This document shows, piece after piece, positions 38,332 through 48,323 of a DNA stretch of 64,000 bases. Origin of the DNA: Borrelia sp. HM. GTDB taxonomy: Bacteria; Spirochaetota; Spirochaetia; Borreliales; Borreliaceae. The stretch is taken from contig NZ_AP024401.1 in assembly GCF_019669085.1 (NCBI RefSeq), positions 310,001 to 374,000 on the forward strand, given 5' to 3'. The notes under the pieces are model-generated. The model was not told the origin of the DNA. It saw only the letters and a list, made by a program, of their open reading frames with translations, and made no database searches. The stretch's first letter is position 1. Each line of letters starts with the position of its first letter. The position numbers were made by a program, and so were the translations under genes.

Positions 38332-38543
38332 AGCACAATAAAAACTTTAAAATTATTAAAAATTTTTACATTTATTTTCATCTTAATTATCTAACCATTA
38401 TATCTGACAATATTTATTGTCTATTATATATTTATACTTTTATCGACTTTATGATATACTAAACAAGTTTTTCAACAAATAAATTTTCATTATCTATGAT
38501 TTTTAATGAATTGTTATTAATTTTAGTGCACAGGAGAAAAATA

Positions 38544-40127
38544 ATGAAAATCAAAAAATGCATATTTATGGTACTTATTATAATAAATTTTATATCTTGT
38601 AATAAGGAAAGCAACAGAGAAAACTTGACATTCAAAATTAGTATGGGAGCAGAGCCTAAATCAATAGATCCTCAACTAACTGAAGACAAATTAGGCGCGA
38701 TTATAACTTCACACATGTTTAGTGGTATAGTAAATGGTGATTCACAAACTGGTGGATATAAACCAGGATTAGCTAAATCTTGGGACATTTCTGATGATGG
38801 TCTTGTATATACATTTCACTTAAGAGAAGGTCTTATTTGGAGTGATGGGGTTCCAATTACTGCTGAGGGTATACGTCAATCTTATCTTCGAATATTAAAT
38901 AAAGAAACAGGGTCAAATTATGTTGGTACAGTTAAGTCAACAATAAAAAACGCACAAGATTACTTTGAGGGAAAAATACAAGAATCTGAACTTGGTATTA
39001 GAGCCATAGATGAACTAACACTAGAAATATCTATTCTTACTCCAAAACCTTATTTTCTTGATATGCTAGTACACCAAACATTTATACCAGTACCAGTACA
39101 TGCTATTGAACAACATGGAAAAGATTGGACAAATCCTGAAAATATTGTAGTAAGTGGTGCATACAAATTAAAAGAAAGAATACCCAATGAAAAAATATCA
39201 CTTATAAAAAACGATAAGTATTTTAATGTCAATGAAGTTGAATTACAAGAAATTATATTTTACACAATAAGCGATACTTCAACTGCCTATAGAATGTACG
39301 AAAACAACGAAATTGATGCACTTACAACAATCCCAAATGATTTAATTAAAGAAATAAAACTAAGAAATGATTATTATTCATCTGCTGTTAATGGTCTTTA
39401 CTACTTTTCATTTAACACACAAATAAAACCACTTGATAATGTAAAAGTTAGAGAAGCACTAACTCTTGCTATTGACAGGGAAACATTAACAAAAAAAGTT
39501 TTGGCAAATGATTCTATTCCTACAAGAAGGATAAGTCCAAATTATAATAATTATTCTTACGGCAAACAACTAAAATTATTCGATCCTGAAAGAGCAAAAC
39601 AATTAATGAATGAGGCTGGCTACCCCAATGGTAATAAATTCCCTCAACTAAAAATCAAATATAACACAAACGAAAGCCATAAAAAAATTGCTGAATTTAT
39701 TCAAAACCAATGGTTAAGTATTTTAAATATAAATACTGAACTTGAAAATGAAGAATGGGCATCATTTATAGAAACTAAAAACAAAGGAAATTATGAGATA
39801 ATAAGAGCTGGTTGGATTGGAGATTACTCAGACCCATTGACATTCTTAAGCTTATTCCAAAAAGAATTTTCACATTTTTCTTCATATAACTATTTTAATC
39901 AAGAATATGAAGATTTAATAAAACAATCTGATCTAGAGCAAGATCCACTAAAAAGACAAGACATTTTAAGAAAAGCTGAAGAAATAATCATAGAAAAAGA
40001 TTTCCCAGTAGCCCCAATATATATACATGCAGGCAATTACCTATTTAGAAATGACAAATGGACTGGTTGGACACCAAATATTTCAGAAAGGTTCAATTTC
40101 TATGAACTTAAGAGATTAAAAGAATAA
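38544..40127 (+). CDS. oppA: Oligopeptide-binding lipoprotein OppA (second copy)
   Basis: The second SBP family 5 peptide-binding lipoprotein has 527 residues, with signal and lipobox NFISCNKES. The start is ATG at 38544 because CAGGAGA lies seven bases upstream. An earlier in-frame ATG at 38496 has no ribosome site. It shares long blocks almost unchanged with the first copy (GGYKPGLAKSWDIS, SDGVPITAEGIR, PKPYFLDMLVHQTFIPVP, KPLDNVKVREALTLAID) but differs strongly between them, including residues 55-80 and the central ligand region. Different peptide preferences are therefore likely. It has its own terminator-like hairpin downstream. Confidence 0.95.
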   Translation: MKIKKCIFMVLIIINFISCNKESNRENLTFKISMGAEPKSIDPQLTEDKLGAIITSHMFSGIVNGDSQTGGYKPGLAKSWDISDDGLVYTFHLREGLIWSDGVPITAEGIRQSYLRILNKETGSNYVGTVKSTIKNAQDYFEGKIQESELGIRAIDELTLEISILTPKPYFLDMLVHQTFIPVPVHAIEQHGKDWTNPENIVVSGAYKLKERIPNEKISLIKNDKYFNVNEVELQEIIFYTISDTSTAYRMYENNEIDALTTIPNDLIKEIKLRNDYYSSAVNGLYYFSFNTQIKPLDNVKVREALTLAIDRETLTKKVLANDSIPTRRISPNYNNYSYGKQLKLFDPERAKQLMNEAGYPNGNKFPQLKIKYNTNESHKKIAEFIQNQWLSILNINTELENEEWASFIETKNKGNYEIIRAGWIGDYSDPLTFLSLFQKEFSHFSSYNYFNQEYEDLIKQSDLEQDPLKRQDILRKAEEIIIEKDFPVAPIYIHAGNYLFRNDKWTGWTPNISERFNFYELKRLKE

Positions 40128-40145
40128 TACATAGATAAATATTTA

Positions 40146-40185
40146 TTTAAATGATTAATAGATAAAGCTCTATTAATCATTTAAA
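40146..40185 (+). terminator. Hairpin after the second oppA gene
   Basis: TTTAAATGATTAATA (40146-40160) and TATTAATCATTTAAA (40171-40185) are a perfect 15-bp inverted repeat with a ten-base loop. It is AT-only and lacks a T-tract, so it may reduce rather than stop read-through into oppB. The rest of the 278-base gap to oppB shows no coding signs. Confidence 0.5.
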
Positions 40186-40327
40186 ATCACATAAAACCAG
40201 TTTTGTTAAATAATGATATTCATACAATAATGATGAATTTATAAAAAAAACATAATTAAATAATATACAATCATAGATATATAAAAAAATATCAATTTAC
40301 AAAGCAATTAAAATAAATTAAAATTAT

Positions 40328-40358
40328 TTGAATAATATTTAAGATCATATGTTAAAAT
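40328..40358 (+). promoter_or_regulatory. Weak candidate promoter before oppB
   Basis: TTGAAT (40328-40333) and TAAAAT (40353-40358) are decent hexamers but are 19 bases apart. It lies about 48 bases before the oppB ATG. Confidence 0.28.
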
Positions 40359-40405
40359 GATTAACTATAAGATTTAAAATTTTTCTCTTGTGATAAGGAG
40401 CAACT

Positions 40406-41326
40406 ATGTTAAAGTTTATATTACAAAGGTTACTAGAAACAATACCAACTTTAATAATAATAATTTTTATTTGTTTTTTAATAATGAGACTTGCTCCTGG
40501 AAATCCATTTGACTCTGAAAAACCCATTGCTCCTGAAATAAAAGAAAAATTAATGCAAAAATACCACCTTGACAAACCTTTTTATGTTCAAGCCTACTAT
40601 TATATCACAAATATTTTAAAAGGTGATTTTGGTCCATCATTAGTAAAGAAAGACTTAAGTGTAAACCAATATATAAAATTAGGGATTCCTAGATCACTTA
40701 CACTCGGGCTAATAAGTCTCATTATATCTCTTACACTTGGCATTTTACTAGGAACAATAGCAGCCATTAAGAAAAATACACGTATCGATTATATAATAAG
40801 ATTAACAGCAATGTTTGGGCTTTCAGTACCTACTTTTGTAACTGGACCCATTTTGCAATATTTTTTATCTATAAAATTAGGATTATTTTACACTTCTGGC
40901 TGGATCTCAGAAAGAGGGGGGCTTACAAATTTAATCATGCCAATATTAACAATGAGTTTGCCATGGGTAGCTATTTTTACACGAATAACTAGAGGCTCTA
41001 CTTTAGAAATACTAAATAGCGATTTTATAAGAACAGCAAAAGCTAAAGGACTAAGTTTTAATGTAATAATAAGAAAACATGTGCTAGTAGGTTCTTTGCT
41101 CCCTTTAATAAGTTATATAGGCCCGGGATTTGCTGGTATAATTTCTGGGAGTATAGTTATTGAGCAAATATTTAGAATTGCTGGAATGGGAATGTTTACA
41201 GTAGAAGCATCTCTAAACAGAGACTATCCACTATTAATGGGCTCATTATTAATATATTCAATAATCTTGCTTTTCTCCATTTTAGCATCTGATCTTGTTT
41301 ATAAAAAACTTGATCCACGAATATAG
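40406..41326 (+). CDS. oppB: Oligopeptide transporter permease OppB
   Basis: OppB is one of two membrane subunits of the oligopeptide importer. The 306-residue protein begins LKFILQRLLETIPTLIIIIF, has APGNPFDSEKPIAPE, about six membrane helices, and the cytoplasmic EAA loop TAKAKGLSFNVIIRKHVLVG that meets the ATPases. Length is typical. The ATG at 40406 follows AAGGAG. oppC begins eight bases after its stop. The order oppA-oppA-B-C-D-F is as in B. burgdorferi, which has one more oppA copy here. Confidence 0.96.
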   Translation: MLKFILQRLLETIPTLIIIIFICFLIMRLAPGNPFDSEKPIAPEIKEKLMQKYHLDKPFYVQAYYYITNILKGDFGPSLVKKDLSVNQYIKLGIPRSLTLGLISLIISLTLGILLGTIAAIKKNTRIDYIIRLTAMFGLSVPTFVTGPILQYFLSIKLGLFYTSGWISERGGLTNLIMPILTMSLPWVAIFTRITRGSTLEILNSDFIRTAKAKGLSFNVIIRKHVLVGSLLPLISYIGPGFAGIISGSIVIEQIFRIAGMGMFTVEASLNRDYPLLMGSLLIYSIILLFSILASDLVYKKLDPRI

Positions 41327-41334
41327 GAGAACAA

Positions 41335-42378
41335 ATGAGCAAAGATAATACCTATGTTGAAACCCAATCAGCAAACAATCGCGCTTGGCTAAGATTTAAA
41401 GAAAACAAACTGGCATTTATTAGTATATTTGTAATTGGATTTTACATACTAATTGCAATGTTTCAACCAATACTACCAATATACAAATATTATACGCAAA
41501 TAGTAGAACATGCTGATTTGCCTCCATCTCTTAGACATGCAGGAGAACTTTGGTACGAAAAGGAACTTAATTTTATAAAAAGATTAGCGACTAAAGAAAA
41601 AAGAGAAATAACAAATGAAGAAAAAACAAATCTAGAGGAAATAAAAAGAAAAATAGAAACTGATATTCAAACAATTGATGGAAAAGAAGTTAAAATACAC
41701 AAAAGAATATATCTCTTAGGCACAGACAGTCTTGGAAGAGATTTACTTTCAAGAATAATACAGGGAAGTCAAATATCAATATCTGTAGGAATTATAGGAG
41801 CCTTTATATCAATGATAATAGGAACCATTATAGGTGCAACAGCAGGATTCTTTGGTGGTATCATTGATAAAATAATAACTAAAATAATAGAAATTCTTTA
41901 TGTCCTTCCCACTTTACTTGTAATAATAACACTAATGACTATTATGGAAAGAAATATAATTGGATTATTTATTGCAATTAGCATTATCTCGTGGCTAACA
42001 ATTGCTAGAATCGTAAGGGGTCAAGTAAAATCACTAGCACAATCTGAATTTATACAAGCAGCCAAAACACTAGGTGCAACAAATAAAAGAATGATATTTA
42101 AACATTTAATTCCTAACAGCATTGGCATGATAGTAATTATTACAACAATGAATGTTCCATCATTTATTCTGTTTGAGTCATTTCTATCATTCTTGGGTCT
42201 TGGAATATCAGCACCAATGACTAGTTGGGGAGAATTAATAAAAAATGGAATTTCCACATTTATTGAATATCCATGGAAAATTTTTATACCAGCAACAGTC
42301 ATGACAATATTTTTATTATTTATGAACTTTTTAGGAGATGGATTAAGAGATGCATTTGATCCAAAAGACAATCTCTAG
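41335..42378 (+). CDS. oppC: Oligopeptide transporter permease OppC
   Basis: OppC is the second membrane subunit of the importer. Features are NRAWLRFKENKLAFISIFVI with the first helix (about 27-45), LLGTDSLGRDLLSRIIQGSQ at about 127-146, four to five further helices, and the EAA loop AAKTLGATNKRMIFKHLIPN. At 347 residues it is longer than many OppC because a charged helical insert (about 65-125, rich in Lys/Glu) lies between helix 1 and the LGTD motif, on the periplasmic side. The ATG follows TAGGAGA. Confidence 0.95.
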   Translation: MSKDNTYVETQSANNRAWLRFKENKLAFISIFVIGFYILIAMFQPILPIYKYYTQIVEHADLPPSLRHAGELWYEKELNFIKRLATKEKREITNEEKTNLEEIKRKIETDIQTIDGKEVKIHKRIYLLGTDSLGRDLLSRIIQGSQISISVGIIGAFISMIIGTIIGATAGFFGGIIDKIITKIIEILYVLPTLLVIITLMTIMERNIIGLFIAISIISWLTIARIVRGQVKSLAQSEFIQAAKTLGATNKRMIFKHLIPNSIGMIVIITTMNVPSFILFESFLSFLGLGISAPMTSWGELIKNGISTFIEYPWKIFIPATVMTIFLLFMNFLGDGLRDAFDPKDNL

Positions 42379-42388
42379 GAGCAATCAA

Positions 42389-43255
42389 ATGGAAGAAGAA
42401 AACTACATACTAGACATAAGAAATTTAGCAATTGAGTTTAAGCTAAAACATACAACAATATATCCCGTAAACAACATAAACTTAAAAATGAAAAAAGGTG
42501 AAATCAGGGCTATTGTTGGAGAATCTGGTAGTGGTAAATCCGTCACAAGCATGGCAATACTAAAACTTTTACCAGAAATGACGACAGTATATAAAAGTGG
42601 AGAGATACTATTTGAAGGTCAAGATTTATTAAAACTTAGCGAAAAAGAGCTTCAAAGTATTAGAGGTAATAAGATAGCAATGATATTTCAAGATCCAATG
42701 ACTTCTTTAAACCCATACTTAAGAATATCTACACAAATTGAAGAAACAATAATGCTACATCAAAAATTAGATAAAAATAAAGCTCAACAAAAAGCAATAG
42801 AAATGTTAAAAACGGTTGGGGTTGTAAATGCAGAAGATAGAATAAAGCATTATCCACATCAATTTTCAGGAGGAATGAGACAAAGAGTTATGATTGCAAT
42901 GGCTCTAAGTTGCCATCCATCATTATTAATTGCTGATGAACCTACTACGGCTCTTGATGTTACAATCCAAAAACAAATACTGCTGCTAATTAAAAATCTT
43001 TCTAAAAAATTTAATACTTCAACTATATTAATAACTCATGATTTAGGTGTAGTTGCAGAAGTTTGTGATACAGTATCTGTAATGTATAAGGGACAATTTG
43101 TAGAAGAAGGTACAGTACAAGAAATATTTAAAAACCCTAAACATTCATACACAATCGGACTTTTAAAATCAATACTTACTCTTGAACAGGATCCAAATAA
43201 AAAACTATATTCCATCAAAGATCATCCTATTGAAATCACTACAAGTATAAATTGA
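42389..43255 (+). CDS. oppD: Oligopeptide transporter ATPase OppD
   Basis: OppD is an ATPase subunit of the oligopeptide importer. The start is ATG at 42389 (288 residues), as TAGGAG lies just upstream, overlapping the oppC stop. Starting further upstream would run into oppC. Motifs are Walker [16 protein letters not shown]-loop [13 protein letters not shown], signature [16 protein letters not shown], Walker [15 protein letters not shown] and the switch ITHDLG. The C-terminal extension after [11 protein letters not shown] is short and lacks the cysteine-rich tail of many OppD/DppD proteins. Confidence 0.95.
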   Translation: MEEENYILDIRNLAIEFKLKHTTIYPVNNINLKMKKGEIRAIVGESGSGKSVTSMAILKLLPEMTTVYKSGEILFEGQDLLKLSEKELQSIRGNKIAMIFQDPMTSLNPYLRISTQIEETIMLHQKLDKNKAQQKAIEMLKTVGVVNAEDRIKHYPHQFSGGMRQRVMIAMALSCHPSLLIADEPTTALDVTIQKQILLLIKNLSKKFNTSTILITHDLGVVAEVCDTVSVMYKGQFVEEGTVQEIFKNPKHSYTIGLLKSILTLEQDPNKKLYSIKDHPIEITTSIN

Positions 43256-43264
43256 GGAGTTTAA

Positions 43265-44248
43265 ATGAATAGCAAGAAAGATATAATTCTTAAAGTGGAA
43301 AATTTAGTACAAACATTTACAATTGGAGAAGATTTCTTATTCTGGAAAAACAAACGTAAGGTAAATGCTGTCAATAACATAAGCTTTGAAGTTGAACGTA
43401 ATAAAACATTAGGACTTGTTGGAGAATCTGGATGTGGAAAATCAACAACCTTAAGAACAATCATGCAACTCTATAAACCAACATCAGGTAGCATATATTT
43501 TAATGAAAAAGACATTACCAAACTATCAAAAAGAGAACTTCTCAAAACCAAAAAAGACATGCAGATGGTCTTCCAAGATCCACATACATCCCTTAATCCA
43601 AGAATGACAATCAAAGAAATAATAGCAGAACCACTAGTAATATACAGTGAAAATAAGATCCTTCCAAAAACCAAACAAGAAATAGATAAAAGAGTAAACG
43701 AACTAATTGATATTACTGGCCTTGAAAAAAGCATGCTTTCAAGATATCCACATGAATTCTCAGGAGGACAAAGACAAAGAATAGGAATAGCAAGAGCACT
43801 TGCTTTAAATCCTAAACTTTTATTGCTAGACGAAGCTGTTTCTGCATTAGATGTATCAATAAGAGCACAGATTTTAAATTTGCTTAAAGATCTACAAAAA
43901 GAATTAAAATTATCGTATCTATTCATATCACACGACTTATCAGTAGTAAAATATATGAGCGATAAAATTGCTGTAATGTACATGGGTTCCATTTTAGAAA
44001 TTGCACCTAGAGAAACTTTATTTTTAAATCCTAAACATCCATATACAAAAACATTAATAGCATCTATCCCTGAAATTAATCCTGAAAAAATAAAGGACAA
44101 AAAAACAATCAAACTTGACGAATTATCCTTAATAAATATAAATAACACATCCTTTACATCGGAAAATGCACCTCTTGAAGAAATAGAAAAGGATCATTTT
44201 GTATCTAAATACCTATTTGATGAAATGAATAGTCTGCTAAATGAATAA
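43265..44248 (+). CDS. oppF: Oligopeptide transporter ATPase OppF
   Basis: OppF is the second ATPase subunit. The 327-residue protein has Walker A LVGESGCGKSTTLRT, Q-loop MVFQDPHTSLNPRM, signature EFSGGQRQRIGIARALAL, Walker B LLLLDEAVSALDVSIRAQIL and the switch His in FISHDLS. The family C-terminal PKHPYTKTLIASIPE follows. An OppF-typical insert with FLFWKNKRKVNAVNN precedes Walker A. TTGAGGAG lies seven bases before the ATG. It ends the operon, and the 101-base gap to the convergent gene has no clear terminator. Confidence 0.96.
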   Translation: MNSKKDIILKVENLVQTFTIGEDFLFWKNKRKVNAVNNISFEVERNKTLGLVGESGCGKSTTLRTIMQLYKPTSGSIYFNEKDITKLSKRELLKTKKDMQMVFQDPHTSLNPRMTIKEIIAEPLVIYSENKILPKTKQEIDKRVNELIDITGLEKSMLSRYPHEFSGGQRQRIGIARALALNPKLLLLDEAVSALDVSIRAQILNLLKDLQKELKLSYLFISHDLSVVKYMSDKIAVMYMGSILEIAPRETLFLNPKHPYTKTLIASIPEINPEKIKDKKTIKLDELSLININNTSFTSENAPLEEIEKDHFVSKYLFDEMNSLLNE

Positions 44249-44349
44249 ATGATATAACTTTTTATTTAAATTGATTAGAAGCTAATACTACCGGTAAATC
44301 TTAAAAAAAATTACAAACTCAAATTACGAATTTTAACTTCATCAAAAAA

Positions 44350-45108
44350 CTAATTATCAAAATATGAAACCTCAAAATTCATCTTGGTTTCATTGCCTCC
44401 AACTGAATACAAATTAATTCTATTAACATTATTCTTATCTATAACTTTATTACCAGACTCAACAAAATAATAATAAATTCTACCTTTAGGAAGGTCTTTA
44501 AGCTTAATAGTATAAACACCCTTATAAGGTTCTTGTTCAATTAATCTATTGAAAAACGGATTAAAGTTATTAAAATTGCCAGCTATTGTAACAATCTGGC
44601 CAGGACGTCCTATATAAAAAATTTCAACTTCCCTACTCTCAGAAGAATCAATTGGATTTCGTAAAGAAGCATAGCAATTCTCTACACCTATGTCAATTAT
44701 AGAGAATAGTATTGAATCTTTATTAACCGCTACATTTTTATTATACTCATCATTCGTCCAGATACCATCTACAACAAGCCTATATTTAACTTTACCAACT
44801 CTATGGGGAAGATTTACCTTGACAAAAAAAAGCCCATATTTATTTTTCTTAAATAAATACTTTTTTGAATAATCATCAAAATCAAAAGCAGCAAAAATTT
44901 TTCTAACACCTTTATTAGAAGGATAAAATATAATAATCCTCTTAGAATCAACAATGGGTGTCAAATTATCCTTTCTTGTTGAAACTTCTAAAAATTCATT
45001 TAATGATAAATCAAAATTTTGAACTATATAAGATTTTGAATAAACACTAATAATATTAAACAAAAAGAATATCCAATAAAATTGCCACTTAAACATTCTT
45101 TCTATCAT
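44350..45108 (-). CDS. Exported protein with two E-set/CBM48-like domains
   Basis: The 252-residue product has a signal-like helix (WQFYWIFFLFNIISVYS) and then two similar beta-sandwich units. Unit 1 (about 55-125) reads FAAFDFDDYSKK ... FFVKVNLPHRVGKVKYRLVV with DGIWTNDEYN. Unit 2 (about 158-250) has VTIAGNFNNFNPFF ... GVYTIKLKDLPKGRIYYYFV. These resemble the glycogen-binding E-set domains of AMPK-beta and CBM48 proteins. Whether sugar is bound is unknown. A second ATG at 45096 is possible. It is convergent with oppF and divergent from enolase. Confidence 0.72.
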   Translation of the reverse strand: MIERMFKWQFYWIFFLFNIISVYSKSYIVQNFDLSLNEFLEVSTRKDNLTPIVDSKRIIIFYPSNKGVRKIFAAFDFDDYSKKYLFKKNKYGLFFVKVNLPHRVGKVKYRLVVDGIWTNDEYNKNVAVNKDSILFSIIDIGVENCYASLRNPIDSSESREVEIFYIGRPGQIVTIAGNFNNFNPFFNRLIEQEPYKGVYTIKLKDLPKGRIYYYFVESGNKVIDKNNVNRINLYSVGGNETKMNFEVSYFDN

Positions 45109-45148
45109 TTAACTTAAAACCCAACAAACAATTCTTTTGCCAAAATAC

Positions 45149-45177
45149 TACACATTTGTCTTATTTATCATTATACT
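45149..45177 (+). promoter_or_regulatory. Candidate enolase promoter
   Basis: TACACA (45149-45154) is followed after 17 bases by TATACT (45172-45177). This is four of six -35 matches with a good -10, about 55 bases before the eno ATG. Confidence 0.42.
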
Positions 45178-45219
45178 AAAAACATATATTAAAGTAAATA
45201 TACAAATATTAACCTATAA

Positions 45220-46527
<1,308 letters not shown>

Positions 46528-46528
46528 T

Positions 46529-46556
46529 AAAAAAGCCCTTTAATAAGGGCTTTTTT
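46529..46556. terminator. Bidirectional terminator between eno and rpsI
   Basis: AAAAAAGCCCTT, loop TAAT, AAGGGCTTTTTT: a 12-bp perfect stem with A- and T-runs on both sides. It starts right after the eno stop and lies 28 bases past the rpsI stop, so it can end both convergent transcripts. Confidence 0.92.
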
Positions 46557-46583
46557 ATACAAATACAATGTAAAAACGAGTAC

Positions 46584-46994
46584 TTATCTTTTTGAAAATT
46601 GAAAACTTTTTCTAGACTTCTTTTTACCAAACTTTTTACGCTCAACTCTTCTTGGATCTCTTGTTAAAAGCCCATTAGATTTAAGAATCATCTTATACCC
46701 TTTATCAAGCTCATAAAGAGCCCTTGCAATACCATGTCTAATCGCACCAGCTTGACCTGAAATACCTCCACCATAAATATTAATATAAAGATCGTATTTC
46801 CCAAGAGTATTTGTTAAAATCAATGGAGATAAAGCAATTGACTTTAATTTTTCAAGTTGCATATAAGAACCAATATCCTTACTATTGATCTTAATATCCC
46901 CTTTACCTTCTCTAATATAAACCCTAGCAACAGAAGACTTTCTCCTTCCAGTACCCATCCCTAAATTAATATCCTTAACATCTGAACTTGACAT
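46584..46994 (-). CDS. rpsI: Ribosomal protein S9
   Basis: S9 is a small-subunit protein whose C-terminal tail reaches the P-site tRNA. The 136-residue protein has [20 protein letters not shown], the conserved [20 protein letters not shown], the [19 protein letters not shown] block and the universal basic end SFQFSKR. A short N-terminal extension (about ten residues) precedes the core. It follows rplM by 13 bases, the standard L13-S9 pair. Confidence 0.97.
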   Translation of the reverse strand: MSSSDVKDINLGMGTGRRKSSVARVYIREGKGDIKINSKDIGSYMQLEKLKSIALSPLILTNTLGKYDLYINIYGGGISGQAGAIRHGIARALYELDKGYKMILKSNGLLTRDPRRVERKKFGKKKSRKSFQFSKR

Positions 46995-47007
46995 CTTGCC
47001 TCTCTTC

Positions 47008-47457
47008 CTAACTTAATTCTAATTTACAAGGATTTTGAGCTTTAAGCGTATGATTAGCATCAGCAAAAACTCTAAGATTCCTAAAAAGCTCACGCCCTAA
47101 AGGCCCTTTTGGTAACATGCCTTTAATAGCTATTTCAAGAGGTGCTGTTGGTTTTTTCTCAGATAACGTTCTAAAAGTATCAGAGTAAAGCCCCCCAGGA
47201 TACCTTGAATGTCTATAATAAATTTTTTGAGAATATTTCTTACCAGTAAGCCTGATCTTTGAAGCATTGACAATTACAACATTATCACCTAAATCTTGAT
47301 GTGGAGTATAATAAGGCTTATGCTTACCCCTTAAAATTTTAACAACTTCTGTAGCAACTCTACCAAGAACTTTATCTGCCGCATCAATTACATACCATTT
47401 TTTCTCTACATACTTTGGCTTAATCCATATTGTTTTATTACTTGTTATCCTATTCAT
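47008..47457 (-). CDS. rplM: Ribosomal protein L13
   Basis: L13 is an early-assembly protein of the large subunit. The 149-residue protein shows [20 protein letters not shown], the [13 protein letters not shown] segment, [11 protein letters not shown], and [20 protein letters not shown] near the end. Length and order are standard. The ATG at 47457 follows GTGAGGA. It is driven by the near-consensus promoter at 47507-47535, with rpsI next. Confidence 0.97.
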   Translation of the reverse strand: MNRITSNKTIWIKPKYVEKKWYVIDAADKVLGRVATEVVKILRGKHKPYYTPHQDLGDNVVIVNASKIRLTGKKYSQKIYYRHSRYPGGLYSDTFRTLSEKKPTAPLEIAIKGMLPKGPLGRELFRNLRVFADANHTLKAQNPCKLELS

Positions 47458-47506
47458 AATAAATACACAGTCCTCACTTAGATATTCTACAAAATTATAC
47501 TTATTC

Positions 47507-47535
47507 AGTATATTACTTGCAAGTTAACCTGTCAA
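47507..47535 (-). promoter_or_regulatory. Near-consensus promoter of rplM-rpsI
   Basis: On the minus strand a perfect TTGACA (47535-47530) is followed after exactly 17 bases by TATACT (47512-47507). It lies about 50 bases before the rplM ATG. The -35 overlaps the last codons and stop of the upstream aminotransferase-like gene. Confidence 0.82.
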
Positions 47536-48323
47536 TACTGATATCCAAATTTATTCTGTAGTCTAAGAGAAACTTTTAGAAAACCATCTAAATCTCCTTT
47601 AGAAAATTTTAAAGGAACAAAACAAGGGGTGCTAAAAGTAGGGCTAATTAAATAGCCACTTTTTAAATACTCATTAAAAACTTCATTATGAAACTCAGGC
47701 CTATAAAGAGGAAACATGTATCTATTAATTATTCTAAACATAGGCGTAGCAAAAACATTAAAATTTATTTTTGAACTCTTCTCATAAGACAAAATATTAA
47801 CAAACATATGCCTAGCAATCGCTAAAGTTAAAGCATCCAAAGTATCTCTAAATTCTATTTTTTTAGACAAATTATCTACTATAGCAATACTAATAGACAT
47901 GCATCCAGGCATTGGAATATTTACAAGCATAGGATATCTAAAATTTCTAAACCCAATCCTAAATTCATATATGCCTTGTTTTTTTTCCCAAGGATTACTA
48001 AAACAACTCTGACCTGTTAAAGACAATAAAAAATCTCTAGCATCCCTTTCAAATTTAAAAACACATACAAAACCTGCTTCCTTAAAAAAAGAGAAAAGAA
48101 TATTTTCAAACTGTTTTTTAAATATAGAAGGATAAGAAGCAGTAAGACCTCTTGAAAAAGTTTGCTTAAGAATAAGATTTAACCCATTAACTCTATGACC
48201 TAAAAAGTTTAGACCTCCATTTAAGTACAAATCTAAATATCTATTACCATTAATATCATAAAGATAAAAAAATCTTGCTCTTTTAATTATTGGCAAACGA
48301 TCAATTAAAGATTCCCTATACAT
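47532..48323 (-). CDS. Degenerate class III aminotransferase-like protein
   Basis: The 263-residue product opens like a class III (PLP) aminotransferase: FFYLYDINGNRYLDLYLNGG then NFLGHR, matching the pattern of a glutamate-1-semialdehyde or ornithine aminotransferase N-terminus. Its end (EYLKSGYLISPTFSTPCFVP then GDLDGFLKVSLRL) resembles the small-domain end of the same fold. The family is usually about 400-450 residues. Here the central part is short and I find neither the DEVQxG motif nor a recognisable PLP-Lys motif. The frame is intact, so it may be a maintained non-enzymatic relative. It overlaps the gatB stop by eight bases. Confidence 0.7.
   Translation of the reverse strand: MYRESLIDRLPIIKRARFFYLYDINGNRYLDLYLNGGLNFLGHRVNGLNLILKQTFSRGLTASYPSIFKKQFENILFSFFKEAGFVCVFKFERDARDFLLSLTGQSCFSNPWEKKQGIYEFRIGFRNFRYPMLVNIPMPGCMSISIAIVDNLSKKIEFRDTLDALTLAIARHMFVNILSYEKSSKINFNVFATPMFRIINRYMFPLYRPEFHNEVFNEYLKSGYLISPTFSTPCFVPLKFSKGDLDGFLKVSLRLQNKFGYQY

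Noticed and set aside
40128-40405. Possible remnant of a third oppA copy before oppB
   Set aside because: B. burgdorferi has another oppA here, but I found no oppA-like words or open frame in this gap, only AT-rich DNA and a hairpin.
43471-44148. Long open frame on the minus strand inside oppF (225 codons)
   Set aside because: It is fully antisense to a clear ABC ATPase with all motifs. It has no ribosome site and its translation looks like a reflection of the coding strand.
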